Assembly (NCBI RefSeq): GCF_016881005.1
Contig: NZ_JACOPV010000010.1
Coordinates: forward strand, 124,001-188,000
DNA length: 64,000 nt
Direction: 5' to 3'
Source: Pseudomonas arcuscaelestis
GTDB lineage: Bacteria; Pseudomonadota; Gammaproteobacteria; Pseudomonadales; Pseudomonadaceae
The translations under genes and the position numbers were made by a program. Positions 23,435 to 33,036 of this stretch are shown in pieces. The stretch's first letter is position 1; each line of letters starts with the position of its first letter. A model generated the notes under the pieces. The model made no database searches and had not been told where the DNA came from. It saw nothing but the letters and a program-made list of their open reading frames with translations.

Positions 23435-23496
23435 GGCAATCCTCGTTGCAGTATGAATGGGCCTGTGGCCGTCGCTGGCCACAGGCTGGAAGGTCA

Positions 23497-25905
23497 TCAG
23501 TCGCGAGACGGCCCGGGGGCAATCACTTCACGCGAGCCGTTGGTGTTCATGGCGGTTACGACGCCGGCCATTTCCATCGACTCGATCATGCGCGCGGCGC
23601 GGTTGTAGCCAATCTTCAGCTTGCGCTGCACAGCAGAAATGGAAGCACGGCGGCTTTCCAGCACGAATTGTACGGCTTCATCGTACAGGGCATCGGTTTC
23701 GGCATCATCGCCATCGCCACTACTGCCGCCGTCGAAGCCGCTACCGGCCTCCTCGACACCGTTGAGAATGTCGTCGTTGTAGTCTGGGGCGCCACGCAGC
23801 TTCCAGGCCTCGACCACGCGGTGAACCTCTTCGTCGGAAACGAAGGCGCCATGCACCCGAATCGGCAGGCTGGTGCCAGGCGGCATATAGAGCATGTCAC
23901 CGTGACCGAGCAACTGCTCGGCACCGCCCTGGTCGATGATGGTCCGAGAGTCGATCTTGCTCGATACCTGGAACGCCATACGGGTCGGAATGTTGGCCTT
24001 GATCAGGCCGGTGATCACGTCTACCGACGGCCGCTGTGTCGCAAGGATCAAGTGGATACCGGCAGCTCGGGCCTTCTGGGCGATACGTGCGATCAGCTCT
24101 TCGACCTTCTTGCCGACGATCATCATCATGTCAGCAAATTCGTCGACCACCACAACGATAGTTGGCAGGGTTTTCAGCAGCGGCGGCACGTCATCCATGC
24201 TTTCACGCTTGAACATCGGGTCGTAGATAGGCTCGCCCGCTTCCTCGGCGTCTTTGACCTTGCGGTTGAAGCCTGCCAGGTTACGTACGCCCATCGCGGC
24301 CATCAGCTTATAGCGCCGCTCCATCTCGGCCACGCTCCAGCGCAGCGCATTGGCGGCGTCCTTCATGTCGGTAACCACAGGGCACAGCAAGTGCGGGATG
24401 CCCTCGTAGATCGACAATTCGAGCATTTTCGGGTCGATCATGATCAGCTTGGCGTCTTCGGGCCCCGACTTGAACAGAATCGAAAGGATCATTGCGTTAA
24501 CGCCCACCGACTTACCCGAACCTGTCGTACCGGCTACCAACAGGTGCGGCATCTTGGCCAGATCGGTAATGACCGGCTTGCCGCCAATGTCGTGACCCAG
24601 GGCCATGGTGACCGGCGACTTGGCTTCGTCGTACTGCGGCGACGACAGCACTTCGGAGAAGCGCACGATCTGCCGGTCTTCGTTGGGAATCTCGATACCG
24701 ACGGTGGTCTTGCCGGGAATTACTTCAACCACACGCACACTGGTCACTGCCAGGGAACGGGCCAAGTCTTTCGCCAGGTTGGAAATGCGACTGACCTTGA
24801 CGCCTGCTGCCGGCTGGATTTCGTAGCGGGTAATCACAGGGCCCGGGTGAATGGAGTCCACCGAGACCTCCACGCCGAATTCCTTGAGCTTGATTTCCAG
24901 CAGATGACCCACGCCGGCCAGGGATTCAGGCGAATAATTGACCTGCTTTTTCTCGGCAGGATCTAGAATCGAAATCGGCGGCAAGGTGCCTTCAATGGCA
25001 CTGTCGACGAACAGCGGCGCCTGCTTTTCCTTCTGCACGCGCTTGCTCGGCTCAGGCACCTTGGCTGGCGCTGGCATGATCACCGGCGCTGGCTGTTGCG
25101 CACGCTCGGCCACATGCTTGGTCAACGCCTGGTCACGCTCGATGATACGTTCCTTGGCCTTGGCTTGCTCACGGCGGTCCGGGACCATTGGAGCTACGAC
25201 ATCATGAACCTGATCATCGACTTCACGCAGTTGCGCGACCAGACGCTTGCGCTCGTTGCGCGCAGCCCACCAGCGATTGGCGGCGCCCTGGAACAGCTCG
25301 AACAGGTCGAGGGTGATCTTGCCGGTAACGTCCATGACCTTGAACCAGGACAGGTCGGTAAACACGGTCAGGCCAAACAGGAACAAGGCAATGAACATCA
25401 GGGTGCTGCCCTGAACGTTCAAGGCATTCTTGGCCAGGTCTCCCAGACTTTCGCCCAGGGCGCCACCGGCCGAGGCAGGCAGGCTGGCAGCAGAATGGAA
25501 GTGAATGTGCGCAAGGGCAGCGCCGGAGAGCACCAGGAACACCAGGCCAATCAAGCGCCAGGAAAACAGCCAGCCGCTCCACTGCCATGGCTGATGGCGC
25601 TCGCGGAAAATCTGCCAGGTTTTGATGGCCAGCAGTAACGGAAAGATATAGGCGAAATAGCCGAGGACCATGAACAACACGTCGGCGAAATAGGCACCCG
25701 CGCGCCCGGCGGCATTCTGCACCTGGTCGACATTGCTGGTATGACTGAAACCTGGATCGGCCTGATCGTAGGTCAGCAGCGCCATCAGCAAGTACAGGCA
25801 CAGCGCACCAAAGGCGATCAGCGCACCTTCCTTGAGGCGATAATGCAGCTGCTGACGCCAGAGCGGCACAGGCAAGGGCTTCGATGTTGCGGTGGATTTC
25901 TTCAA
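23497..25905 (-). CDS. ftsK: DNA translocase FtsK
   Basis: 802 residues. The N-terminus has about four or five membrane helices (LIAFGALCLYLLMALLTY onward), then a short linker and the FtsK motor domain with Walker A GTTGSGKS (near residue 460) and Walker B VVVDEFADMMM. The C-terminal gamma winged-helix (SISAVQRKLKIGYNRAARMI) reads KOPS sites. It coordinates chromosome dimer resolution with cell division. It is much shorter than E. coli FtsK because of its short linker, as in other pseudomonads. Confidence 0.97.
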   Translation of the reverse strand: MKKSTATSKPLPVPLWRQQLHYRLKEGALIAFGALCLYLLMALLTYDQADPGFSHTSNVDQVQNAAGRAGAYFADVLFMVLGYFAYIFPLLLAIKTWQIFRERHQPWQWSGWLFSWRLIGLVFLVLSGAALAHIHFHSAASLPASAGGALGESLGDLAKNALNVQGSTLMFIALFLFGLTVFTDLSWFKVMDVTGKITLDLFELFQGAANRWWAARNERKRLVAQLREVDDQVHDVVAPMVPDRREQAKAKERIIERDQALTKHVAERAQQPAPVIMPAPAKVPEPSKRVQKEKQAPLFVDSAIEGTLPPISILDPAEKKQVNYSPESLAGVGHLLEIKLKEFGVEVSVDSIHPGPVITRYEIQPAAGVKVSRISNLAKDLARSLAVTSVRVVEVIPGKTTVGIEIPNEDRQIVRFSEVLSSPQYDEAKSPVTMALGHDIGGKPVITDLAKMPHLLVAGTTGSGKSVGVNAMILSILFKSGPEDAKLIMIDPKMLELSIYEGIPHLLCPVVTDMKDAANALRWSVAEMERRYKLMAAMGVRNLAGFNRKVKDAEEAGEPIYDPMFKRESMDDVPPLLKTLPTIVVVVDEFADMMMIVGKKVEELIARIAQKARAAGIHLILATQRPSVDVITGLIKANIPTRMAFQVSSKIDSRTIIDQGGAEQLLGHGDMLYMPPGTSLPIRVHGAFVSDEEVHRVVEAWKLRGAPDYNDDILNGVEEAGSGFDGGSSGDGDDAETDALYDEAVQFVLESRRASISAVQRKLKIGYNRAARMIESMEMAGVVTAMNTNGSREVIAPGPSRD

Positions 25906-26228
25906 AACGCTTCTATTCCTGCGCTCAACGCGCGTCCAACAGTGATTGACCTATTTGAACGGTCAATAAACCACTACTTTTAACATTACTGCCCGCCTAC
26001 CGCTATGGCGGCACGCTAGAAACAAGCGTAAACGGTGGCCAATTTCCTATATCGCAATTTGAGCATGCATTTTCTTTTGTGACAAAGGCTTATGCGTTGT
26101 TTTTGCACAGGTGTGACAACAAACGACAAAGCAAGTTGCCATAAAGCCGCTGGTGACGACGCGACTTGCCCCGCAAGGTGCTTTCAGGCAATGCTGGATG
26201 CCCTCCCCTCCTCCATCTTTGGACCACG
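25906..26228. promoter_or_regulatory. Divergent ftsK/aat intergenic region with inverted repeat
   Basis: This 323-bp gap separates leftward ftsK and rightward aat. It contains ATTGACC-N9-GGTCAAT (25945-25967), a perfect 7-bp inverted repeat near the ftsK start, which could be an operator. I could not pick confident promoters, and there is no credible gene in it. Confidence 0.4.
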
Positions 26229-26909
26229 ATGCTGACCTGGTTGAGCCGCGACTCCCTGACATTCCCCGCGCTGGACAAAGCCATGCGCGACCCTAACGGC
26301 CTACTCGCCGCTGGCGGGGATCTAAGCGCCGAGCGCCTGGTGCAAGCCTATCGTCACGGCTGCTTTCCCTGGTATCAGGACGGCCAGCCAATCCTCTGGT
26401 GGTCACCGGACCCGCGCACAGTGCTATTCCCCGACGAATTGCACGTTTCGCGCTCACTGCGCAAATTCATCCGCCAGGGCCACTACCAGGTCAGTTTCGA
26501 TCAGGACTTCGCCGCGGTGATTGCCGCCTGCGCTGCGCCACGCGACTACGCAGACGGCACCTGGATCACCGACAGCATGCAAGCGGCCTACCTCAAACTG
26601 CATAGCCAAGGTTTCGCCCACTCGGTTGAGGTACGCCAGAACGGCGAACTGGTCGGCGGCCTGTATGGGTTGGCCATGGGCCGTCTGTTTTTCGGCGAAT
26701 CAATGTTCAGTCGCGCCGACAATGCATCCAAGGTTGGCTTCGTGACGCTGGTCGAGCACCTGCAGCAAGCAGGTTTTGTACTGATTGACTGCCAGATGCC
26801 CACTGAACACCTGCACAGCCTGGGCGCTCGAGCCATCCCCCGCGCCACGTTCGCCGACTATCTGCAGCGCTACCTGGATCAACCCAACAGCGCTACCTGG
26901 GTTTGTTAG
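26229..26909 (+). CDS. aat: Leucyl/phenylalanyl-tRNA-protein transferase
   Basis: 226 residues with family motifs GLLAAGGDLSAERLVQAYRH, GCFPWY, WWSPDPR, VRQNGELVGGLYGLAMG and FFGESMFSR. It attaches Leu or Phe to proteins with N-terminal Arg or Lys, creating N-degrons. It is the first of two N-degron transferases here; their products are recognised by ClpS and degraded by ClpAP, encoded 1-4 kb downstream. Confidence 0.96.
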   Translation: MLTWLSRDSLTFPALDKAMRDPNGLLAAGGDLSAERLVQAYRHGCFPWYQDGQPILWWSPDPRTVLFPDELHVSRSLRKFIRQGHYQVSFDQDFAAVIAACAAPRDYADGTWITDSMQAAYLKLHSQGFAHSVEVRQNGELVGGLYGLAMGRLFFGESMFSRADNASKVGFVTLVEHLQQAGFVLIDCQMPTEHLHSLGARAIPRATFADYLQRYLDQPNSATWVC

Positions 26910-26966
26910 GCGAGTTTTCCCAGCTGGCATACACTTAAATCTAAAGCACCTCCCGAGGGGTTGATC

Positions 26967-27674
26967 ATGACAGAGCTGGCGCGGTTGAAGTTTTATGCCA
27001 CTCAACCCCATTCCTGCAGCTACCTGCCTGACGAACAAGCCACCACGCTGTTTCTCGATCCGAGCCAGCCGATGGATGTGAATGTCTACGCAGACCTGTC
27101 GGAAATGGGTTTTCGGCGTAGCGGCGATCATCTGTATCGCCCGCATTGCCAAAACTGCAACGCCTGCGTACCGGCGCGAATCCCGGCTGCGCGGTTTTTA
27201 CCCAGCCGCCAGCAGAAACGCATTCTCAAACGCAACGCCGATATCAGCGTCACCGCTGCGCGCCCTGCCTTCAAAGAGGAATACTTCGAGCTGTACCGGC
27301 GCTACATCGAGCAACGCCATGCAGACGGCGACATGTACCCACCCAGCCGCGATCAGTTCGCAACGTTCCTGGTCCGCGACCTGCCGTTTTCACGCTTTTA
27401 CGAATTTCGCCTGCACGGCCGCCTGGTCGCCGTGGCGGTTACTGATCTGCTGCCCAACGGCCTCTCGGCGGTCTACACCTTCTACGAACCCGACGAAGAA
27501 CGTCGCAGCCTTGGCCGCTTCGCAATCCTCTGGCAAATCACAGAAGCGCTGCGCCAGGATCTGGATGCGGTTTACCTCGGATATTGGATCAAAAACTGTA
27601 AAAAGATGAACTACAAGACCCAGTATCGCCCTATCGAGCTCCTGATCAATCAGCGCTGGGTGAGCCTAAACTGA
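26967..27674 (+). CDS. bpt: Aspartate/glutamate leucyltransferase
   Basis: 235 residues, Bpt/ATE1-like family. The N-terminal Cys-containing part (HSCSYLP; HCQNCNACVPARIP) is followed by the acyl-CoA-acyltransferase-like fold (RRSLGRFAILWQI; DAVYLGYWIKNCKKMNYK). It transfers Leu to proteins with N-terminal Asp or Glu. ATG 26967 follows GAGGGG. It is cotranscribed with or just behind aat. Confidence 0.95.
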   Translation: MTELARLKFYATQPHSCSYLPDEQATTLFLDPSQPMDVNVYADLSEMGFRRSGDHLYRPHCQNCNACVPARIPAARFLPSRQQKRILKRNADISVTAARPAFKEEYFELYRRYIEQRHADGDMYPPSRDQFATFLVRDLPFSRFYEFRLHGRLVAVAVTDLLPNGLSAVYTFYEPDEERRSLGRFAILWQITEALRQDLDAVYLGYWIKNCKKMNYKTQYRPIELLINQRWVSLN

Positions 27675-27778
27675 AATCATTGGCTTGAAGTCCATTTTTC
27701 GGGCACAATGCACGCCACTTTTTTAGCCTGGCGCAGTTGTGCACCGGGCCAATAACTGGACACCGAGGGCTTTACTGC

Positions 27779-27997
27779 ATGTCGAAAGAAGACAGCTTCG
27801 AAATGGAAGGCACTGTCGTCGACACCCTGCCCAACACCATGTTCCGTGTGGAGTTGGAAAACGGGCACGTCGTTACCGCGCATATCTCCGGAAAAATGCG
27901 CAAGAACTACATTCGAATCCTGACCGGTGACAAGGTCCGCGTTGAACTGACGCCTTATGACCTGAGCAAAGGGCGCATCACCTACCGCGCCCGCTAA
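27779..27997 (+). CDS. infA: Translation initiation factor IF-1
   Basis: 72 residues, a single S1/OB-fold protein ([40 protein letters not shown]), essentially the canonical sequence. It binds the ribosomal A site during initiation. A strong terminator follows directly. Confidence 0.98.
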
Positions 27998-28008
27998 GCG
28001 ACACCAAC

Positions 28009-28039
28009 AAAAACGCCCGGCTATATGCCGGGCGTTTTT
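28009..28039 (+). terminator. Terminator of infA
   Basis: The stem AAAACGCCCGGC/GCCGGGCGTTTT with loop TATAT and flanking A and T runs probably works in both directions, ending clpA transcription as well. Confidence 0.92.
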
Positions 28040-28151
28040 GTTCGTCTCAGAAAACTACTGGTAGCGGGCTTGCGACGGGACCGTGCCTAACCCGCGATAG
28101 CCATGTGCTTACGCACCGCAATCGCGGACCAGGCTCGCCCCACCTAAGCCG

Positions 28152-30422
28152 TCATGCCATCTCCGCCGTGGTTTCGAAGTCGAATACCAGCTCACCCTCG
28201 CGAATGTCGATGTGCACCACGCCGCCATGCTCGGCCAGTTCGCCAAACAGGATCTCTTCGGCCAACGGCCGCTTGATCTTGTCCTGAATCAGCCGTGCCA
28301 TTGGCCGCGCGCCCATCTGCGCATCGTAGCCACCGGCAGCCAGCCAACTGCGCGCCGCGTCACTCACCTCCAGCAGAACACGCTTATCTTCAAGCTGAGC
28401 CTGCAGTTCAGTAAGAAACTTGTCCACCACACTCTTGATCACTTCATGGCTCAGGCGACCAAACTGGATGATGGTGTCCAGGCGGTTACGGAACTCTGGT
28501 GTGAAGCTCTTCTTGAGCACTTCCATCGCGTCGGAAGAGTGATCCTGCTGCGTGAAGCCAATCGAGGCTCGCGCCGCCGTTTCGGCACCGGCGTTAGTGG
28601 TCATGATCACGATGACGTTGCGAAAGTCCGCCTTGCGCCCGTTGTTGTCGGTTAGAGTACCGTGGTCCATTACCTGCAACAGCAGGTTAAAGACCTCCGG
28701 ATGCGCCTTCTCGATTTCATCGAGCAACAGAACGCAGTGAGGCTGCTTGGTAATGGCTTCGGTAAGCAAGCCACCCTGGTCGAAACCGACATAGCCTGGA
28801 GGCGCACCGATCAAACGCGATACGGTGTGACGCTCCATGTACTCGGACATGTCGAAACGCACCAACTCAACACCCAGCGCCTTGGCCAACTGACGCGCCG
28901 CCTCGGTTTTACCTACACCGGTAGGCCCTGCGAACAGGAACGAGCCCACTGGCTTGTCAGGCGCCTTCAACCCGGCACGCGACAGCTTGATAGCGGTCGC
29001 AAGCGAGTCGATGGCGGCATCCTGACCAAACACAGTCAACTTCAGGTCCCGCTCAAGGTTACGCAGAAGCTCTTTGTCGGAACTGGTGACATGCTTTGGC
29101 GGAATACGTGCGATCTTCGCAACGATGTCCTCAACTTGTGGCACATCGATACGTTTTACGCGCATCTCCACCGGTTGCAGACGCTGATAGGCTCCGGCCT
29201 CGTCGATGACGTCGATAGCCTTGTCCGGCATGTGCCGATCGTTGATGTAGCGCGCTGCAAGCTCGGCAGCAGCGCGCAACGCCTCATCACTGTATTCGAT
29301 ATTGTGGTGCGACTCGAAGCGCCCTTTCAGGCCCCGCAGGATACCTACGGTGTCTTCCACCGATGGCTCGCTGACATCGACTTTCTGGAAGCGCCGCGCC
29401 AACGCCCGGTCCTTCTCGAAGATGCCACGAAACTCCTGGAAGGTGGTCGAGCCGATGCAGCGTATATCACCGGAAGACAACAACGGTTTGAGCAGGTTGG
29501 AAGCATCCATCACCCCACCAGAGGCCGCACCGGCACCAATGATGGTGTGGATCTCATCGATGAAGAGAATGGCCTGCGGCCGCTTGCGCAGCTCGTTCAA
29601 CAGCGCCTTGAAGCGCTTTTCGAAATCACCACGGTATTTGGTACCGGCCAGCAAGGCGCCCAGGTCAAGGGAATAGACCACGCTTTGCGCCAGCAGATCA
29701 GGCACCTGTCCGTCGACAATTCGCTTGGCCAGGCCTTCGGCAATGGCGGTCTTGCCGACACCGGCCTCACCGACCAGTAGAGGGTTGTTCTTGCGCCGAC
29801 GCGCAAGGATCTGCGCTACGCGCTCAACTTCAAGCTCACGTCCCACCAGCGGGTCGATACGACCTTGGCGAGCCTGCTCGTTGAGGTTGCTGGCATAAGC
29901 GTCCAGAGGATTGCCGGATGACGAAGTTTCGCCCCCTTCCTCGTCTTGCATGTCCTGCTCGCCTTCGGAGTGATCACCATGACCCGGCACCTTGGAGATA
30001 CCATGGGCGATGAAATTGACCACATCGATACGCGCGACGCTCTGCTGCTTGAGCAGAAACACCGCCTGGCTTTCCTGTTCGCTGAAGATCGCTACCAGCA
30101 CATTGGCGCCGGTGACTTCACGCTTGCCCGAGCTCTGGACATGGAAGACTGCGCGCTGCAACACACGCTGAAAGCCCAGGGTTGGCTGGGTTTCACGATC
30201 TTCGTCATGCACGGGGATCAATGGGGTGGTGGAGTCGATGAACTCTTGCAGGTCATGTTTGAGTTTGTCGAGGTTCGCGCCACAGGCGCGTAGAACGGTC
30301 GCGGCGGCCTCATTATCCAATAGCGCCAACAAAAGGTGCTCGACAGTCATGAACTCATGACGTTTCGAGCGAGCCTCCTTGAAGGCCAGATTGAGGGTGA
30401 CTTCGAGCTCGCGGTTTAACAT
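28152..30422 (-). CDS. clpA: ATP-dependent Clp protease ATP-binding subunit ClpA
   Basis: 756-residue Hsp100 unfoldase. It has an N-domain (1-145) that binds ClpS, then two AAA+ modules with Walker A GEAGVGKTA (near 215) and GPTGVGKTE (near 496). With ClpP it degrades ssrA-tagged and N-degron proteins. It lies 30 bp after clpS on the same strand, an operon with its adaptor. Confidence 0.97.
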   Translation of the reverse strand: MLNRELEVTLNLAFKEARSKRHEFMTVEHLLLALLDNEAAATVLRACGANLDKLKHDLQEFIDSTTPLIPVHDEDRETQPTLGFQRVLQRAVFHVQSSGKREVTGANVLVAIFSEQESQAVFLLKQQSVARIDVVNFIAHGISKVPGHGDHSEGEQDMQDEEGGETSSSGNPLDAYASNLNEQARQGRIDPLVGRELEVERVAQILARRRKNNPLLVGEAGVGKTAIAEGLAKRIVDGQVPDLLAQSVVYSLDLGALLAGTKYRGDFEKRFKALLNELRKRPQAILFIDEIHTIIGAGAASGGVMDASNLLKPLLSSGDIRCIGSTTFQEFRGIFEKDRALARRFQKVDVSEPSVEDTVGILRGLKGRFESHHNIEYSDEALRAAAELAARYINDRHMPDKAIDVIDEAGAYQRLQPVEMRVKRIDVPQVEDIVAKIARIPPKHVTSSDKELLRNLERDLKLTVFGQDAAIDSLATAIKLSRAGLKAPDKPVGSFLFAGPTGVGKTEAARQLAKALGVELVRFDMSEYMERHTVSRLIGAPPGYVGFDQGGLLTEAITKQPHCVLLLDEIEKAHPEVFNLLLQVMDHGTLTDNNGRKADFRNVIVIMTTNAGAETAARASIGFTQQDHSSDAMEVLKKSFTPEFRNRLDTIIQFGRLSHEVIKSVVDKFLTELQAQLEDKRVLLEVSDAARSWLAAGGYDAQMGARPMARLIQDKIKRPLAEEILFGELAEHGGVVHIDIREGELVFDFETTAEMA

Positions 30423-30452
30423 AGCTTCACCTCATACCCAAGTGGTCGGCGA

Positions 30453-30815
30453 TTAACCGTCCTTCTCGATTTCACAGAGTAGCGGATGCTGGCTTTCCCT
30501 AGCGTATTGATTGACCTGCATAGCCTTGGTCTCGGCAATGTCACGGGTAAACAATCCGCAAACTGCCCGTCCTTCTGTATGGACGGCCAGCATGACCTTG
30601 GTCGCCAGCTCACGATTCAGGTTAAAAAACACCTCGAGCACTTCGACGACGAAATCCATCGGCGTGTAGTCATCGTTGAACAAAATCACCTTGTACATTG
30701 GTGGCGCCTGCAGGGCCGGCTTGGCCTCCTGTACCGCTAGGCCAGAACCATCGTCCTCATGCGATTGCGGGCGATCCTGATTGAATGTTAGTCGAATCTG
30801 GCTATGTGCATGCAT
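30453..30815 (-). CDS. clpS: ClpS adaptor protein
   Basis: 120 residues with the ClpS core: YKVILFNDDYTPMDFVVEVL, MLAVHTEGRAVCGLFTRDIA and a C-terminal helix (QVNQYARESQHPLLCEIE). It binds N-terminal Leu, Phe, Tyr or Trp and hands substrates to ClpA. The extended acidic N-terminal tail is needed for ClpA delivery. ATG 30815 is chosen over an upstream in-frame ATG at 30863 by family start. Confidence 0.96.
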   Translation of the reverse strand: MHAHSQIRLTFNQDRPQSHEDDGSGLAVQEAKPALQAPPMYKVILFNDDYTPMDFVVEVLEVFFNLNRELATKVMLAVHTEGRAVCGLFTRDIAETKAMQVNQYARESQHPLLCEIEKDG

Positions 30816-31040
30816 GGAAAGAATTTCATCATTTCGACAAGTTGGATTGTGGATTGACCGCACAGATGACGCGGGATTGCCGTCACCTCACCTTGACTAT
30901 CGGCAAAACGGTGTTACAACCAATAAGAACCCACCGTGGTCGATAAAGATCCGCGCAGTCAACCAGAATTTTCGCAGGTTCATATGCGGATGGAGTGGAT
31001 GATACTCCAGTGATGGAGTCCTTTGCAGAGGGATATGAGG

Positions 31041-31295
31041 ATGGCAAGCGGTAAAGTCAAGTGGTTCAACAACGCCAAAGGCTATGGATTCATCAACGAA
31101 GAGGGGAAAAGCGACGATTTGTTCGCCCACTACTCCGCTATCGAGATGGATGGTTACAAAACCCTGAAAGCCGGACAGGCTGTCAGCTTTGACATCATCC
31201 AGGGGCCAAAGGGGTTGCATGCGGTGAAAATCACCGGAGTCAAAGCAGCCATCACCGAACCCGCGCCAGCCTCGACCATTACCGTAACTGCCTGA
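31041..31295 (+). CDS. cspD: Cold shock-like protein CspD
   Basis: 84 residues. It has the cold-shock domain with RNP1 KGYGFINEE and RNP2-like DLFAHYS, plus a short Ala/Thr tail typical of CspD. E. coli CspD is a stationary-phase inhibitor of replication. It is divergent from clpS, the conserved arrangement, with about 225 bp of shared promoter region. ATG 31041 follows AGAGGG. Confidence 0.93.
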   Translation: MASGKVKWFNNAKGYGFINEEGKSDDLFAHYSAIEMDGYKTLKAGQAVSFDIIQGPKGLHAVKITGVKAAITEPAPASTITVTA

Positions 31296-31311
31296 CCGCC
31301 ACAGCACATAG

Positions 31312-31349
31312 AAAAAGCCGGCCCGTTCTTGCGAAGGGGCCGGCTTTTT
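31312..31349 (+). terminator. Bidirectional terminator between cspD and icd
   Basis: The stem AAAAAGCCGGCCC/GGGGCCGGCTTTTT lies between convergent cspD and icd, with A and T flanks on both sides. Confidence 0.9.
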
Positions 31350-31359
31350 ATTGCCTTGC

Positions 31360-32616
31360 TTACATATGCTTGATCATAGCCTCACCGAAACCGGAGCTGC
31401 TGACCAGTGTGGCGCCTTCCATCAGGCGCTCGAAGTCATAGGTTACGGTTTTGGCAGCAATAGCGCCGTTGGTGCCCTTGATAATCAGATCGGCAGCCTC
31501 GATCCAGCCCAGGTGACGCAACATCATTTCGGCGGAGAGAATCACCGACCCCGGGTTGACCTGGTCCTTGCCGGCATACTTGGGCGCGGTACCGTGGGTG
31601 GCTTCGAACATTGCCACGGTGTCGGACAGGTTGGCGCCCGGCGCAATGCCGATACCGCCTACTTCTGCAGCCAGTGCGTCGGAAAGGTAGTCGCCGTTGA
31701 GGTTCAGGGTGGCAATGACATCGTATTCAGCCGGGCGCAGCAGAATCTGCTGGAGCATGGCGTCGGCAATGGCATCCTTGACGATGACTTCACGGCCGGT
31801 TTTCGGGTTCTTGAATTTCATCCATGGGCCGCCATCCAGCAGCTCGGCGCCAAATTCGTTCTTGGCGACTTCATAGCCCCAGTCCTTGAAGGCACCTTCG
31901 GTGAATTTCATGATATTGCCCTTGTGCACGATGGTCAGCGACTCACGATCGTTGTCCACTACGTATTGCAGGGCCTTGCGCACCAGGCGCTGGGTACCTT
32001 CTTTCGACACCGGCTTGATGCCGATACCGCAGTCCTGGTCGAAACGGATCTTGGTGACACCCATTTCTTCCTTGAGGAACTTGATGACCTTGTTTGCCTC
32101 GGGCGAACCGGCTTTCCATTCGATGCCGGCATAAATGTCTTCGGAGTTTTCGCGAAAGATCACCATGTCGACGTCACCCGGCTTTTTCACCGGGCTTGGC
32201 ACACCCTGGAACCAAACCACAGGACGCAGGCAGACATACAGGTCCAGTTGCTGGCGCAGGGCCACGTTGAGAGAACGAATACCCCCACCAACCGGCGTGG
32301 TCAGCGGACCCTTGATGGAGACGACGTAGTCCTTGACCGCATCCAGGGTTTCCTGTGGCAGCCAGGTATCCTGGTCATACACCTGGGTGGCCTTTTCGCC
32401 GGCATAGACTTCCATCCAGGAAATCTTGCGCTTGCCCCCATAGGCTTTTTCTACAGCAGCATCGACCACTTTGATCATGACGGGACTGACGTCTACGCCA
32501 ATGCCGTCGCCTTCGATGAACGGGATGATCGGATTATCAGGAACATTGAGAGAATGGTCCGCATTGACGGTGATTTTGTCGCCGACTGCCGGAACCTTGA
32601 TTTTCTGGTATCCCAT
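31360..32616 (-). CDS. icd: Isocitrate dehydrogenase [NADP], homodimeric
   Basis: 418 residues, E. coli-type Icd. It contains the phosphorylatable Ser region GGIRSLNVALRQ, the metal and substrate site (DMVIFRENSEDIYAGIEW), and the C-terminal NADP-binding part (ATHGTAPKYAGKDQVNPGSV). It makes 2-oxoglutarate in the TCA cycle. The SLN segment is where AceK would phosphorylate it, throttling flux toward the glyoxylate enzyme AceA, also in this window. It is divergent from the unrelated monomeric isozyme. Confidence 0.97.
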   Translation of the reverse strand: MGYQKIKVPAVGDKITVNADHSLNVPDNPIIPFIEGDGIGVDVSPVMIKVVDAAVEKAYGGKRKISWMEVYAGEKATQVYDQDTWLPQETLDAVKDYVVSIKGPLTTPVGGGIRSLNVALRQQLDLYVCLRPVVWFQGVPSPVKKPGDVDMVIFRENSEDIYAGIEWKAGSPEANKVIKFLKEEMGVTKIRFDQDCGIGIKPVSKEGTQRLVRKALQYVVDNDRESLTIVHKGNIMKFTEGAFKDWGYEVAKNEFGAELLDGGPWMKFKNPKTGREVIVKDAIADAMLQQILLRPAEYDVIATLNLNGDYLSDALAAEVGGIGIAPGANLSDTVAMFEATHGTAPKYAGKDQVNPGSVILSAEMMLRHLGWIEAADLIIKGTNGAIAAKTVTYDFERLMEGATLVSSSGFGEAMIKHM

Positions 32617-33036
32617 GCTGCACTCCGTTTTTTTTGGTGTGGTACGTCATCTGGATCCCCAGAGCGTACCCCAGTTGCACGGCAACGGGAACCATGGTGG
32701 CGAATGCACCATTTTGGGGCTGTTGCGCCTACATCTTTGGTCTAAAAAAGCCGCTGTTACACGTTGATCTTGATGATTACGACCAAGGTTTTGGTATACT
32801 CCGCCGGTGACCAAAGGGTCACTGGGGCAAACCGTCTGAAACGCGACCCCGACTTGATTGGCTCGACCTGACTGAACTGTTACCGCAGTCCAGCCGTTTG
32901 ACACTCGACTGATGCAATCCACCATCACTGCACAGAACCCTCGACCTTCTGCTCATAGATGTGTCTGAGCGAAGCGCCTACCCTGCGCACTTCGAGATTC
33001 TGCGCACGCTCAGCAAAACAGAGAGTTAACCCGAAT
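32617..33036. promoter_or_regulatory. Divergent icd/idh control region
   Basis: This 420-bp gap has no gene. The best rightward -10 is TATACT (32795-32800), with TTGATG (32770-32775) 19 bp upstream, giving a long leader for idh. GGTGACC-AAAG-GGTCAC just after it (about 32806-32823) is an imperfect inverted repeat. I could not fix an icd promoter by eye. Confidence 0.4.

Noticed and set aside
23446..24966. Plus-strand 506-codon frame
   Set aside because: Antisense to ftsK; His/Gln/Arg-rich, no signature.
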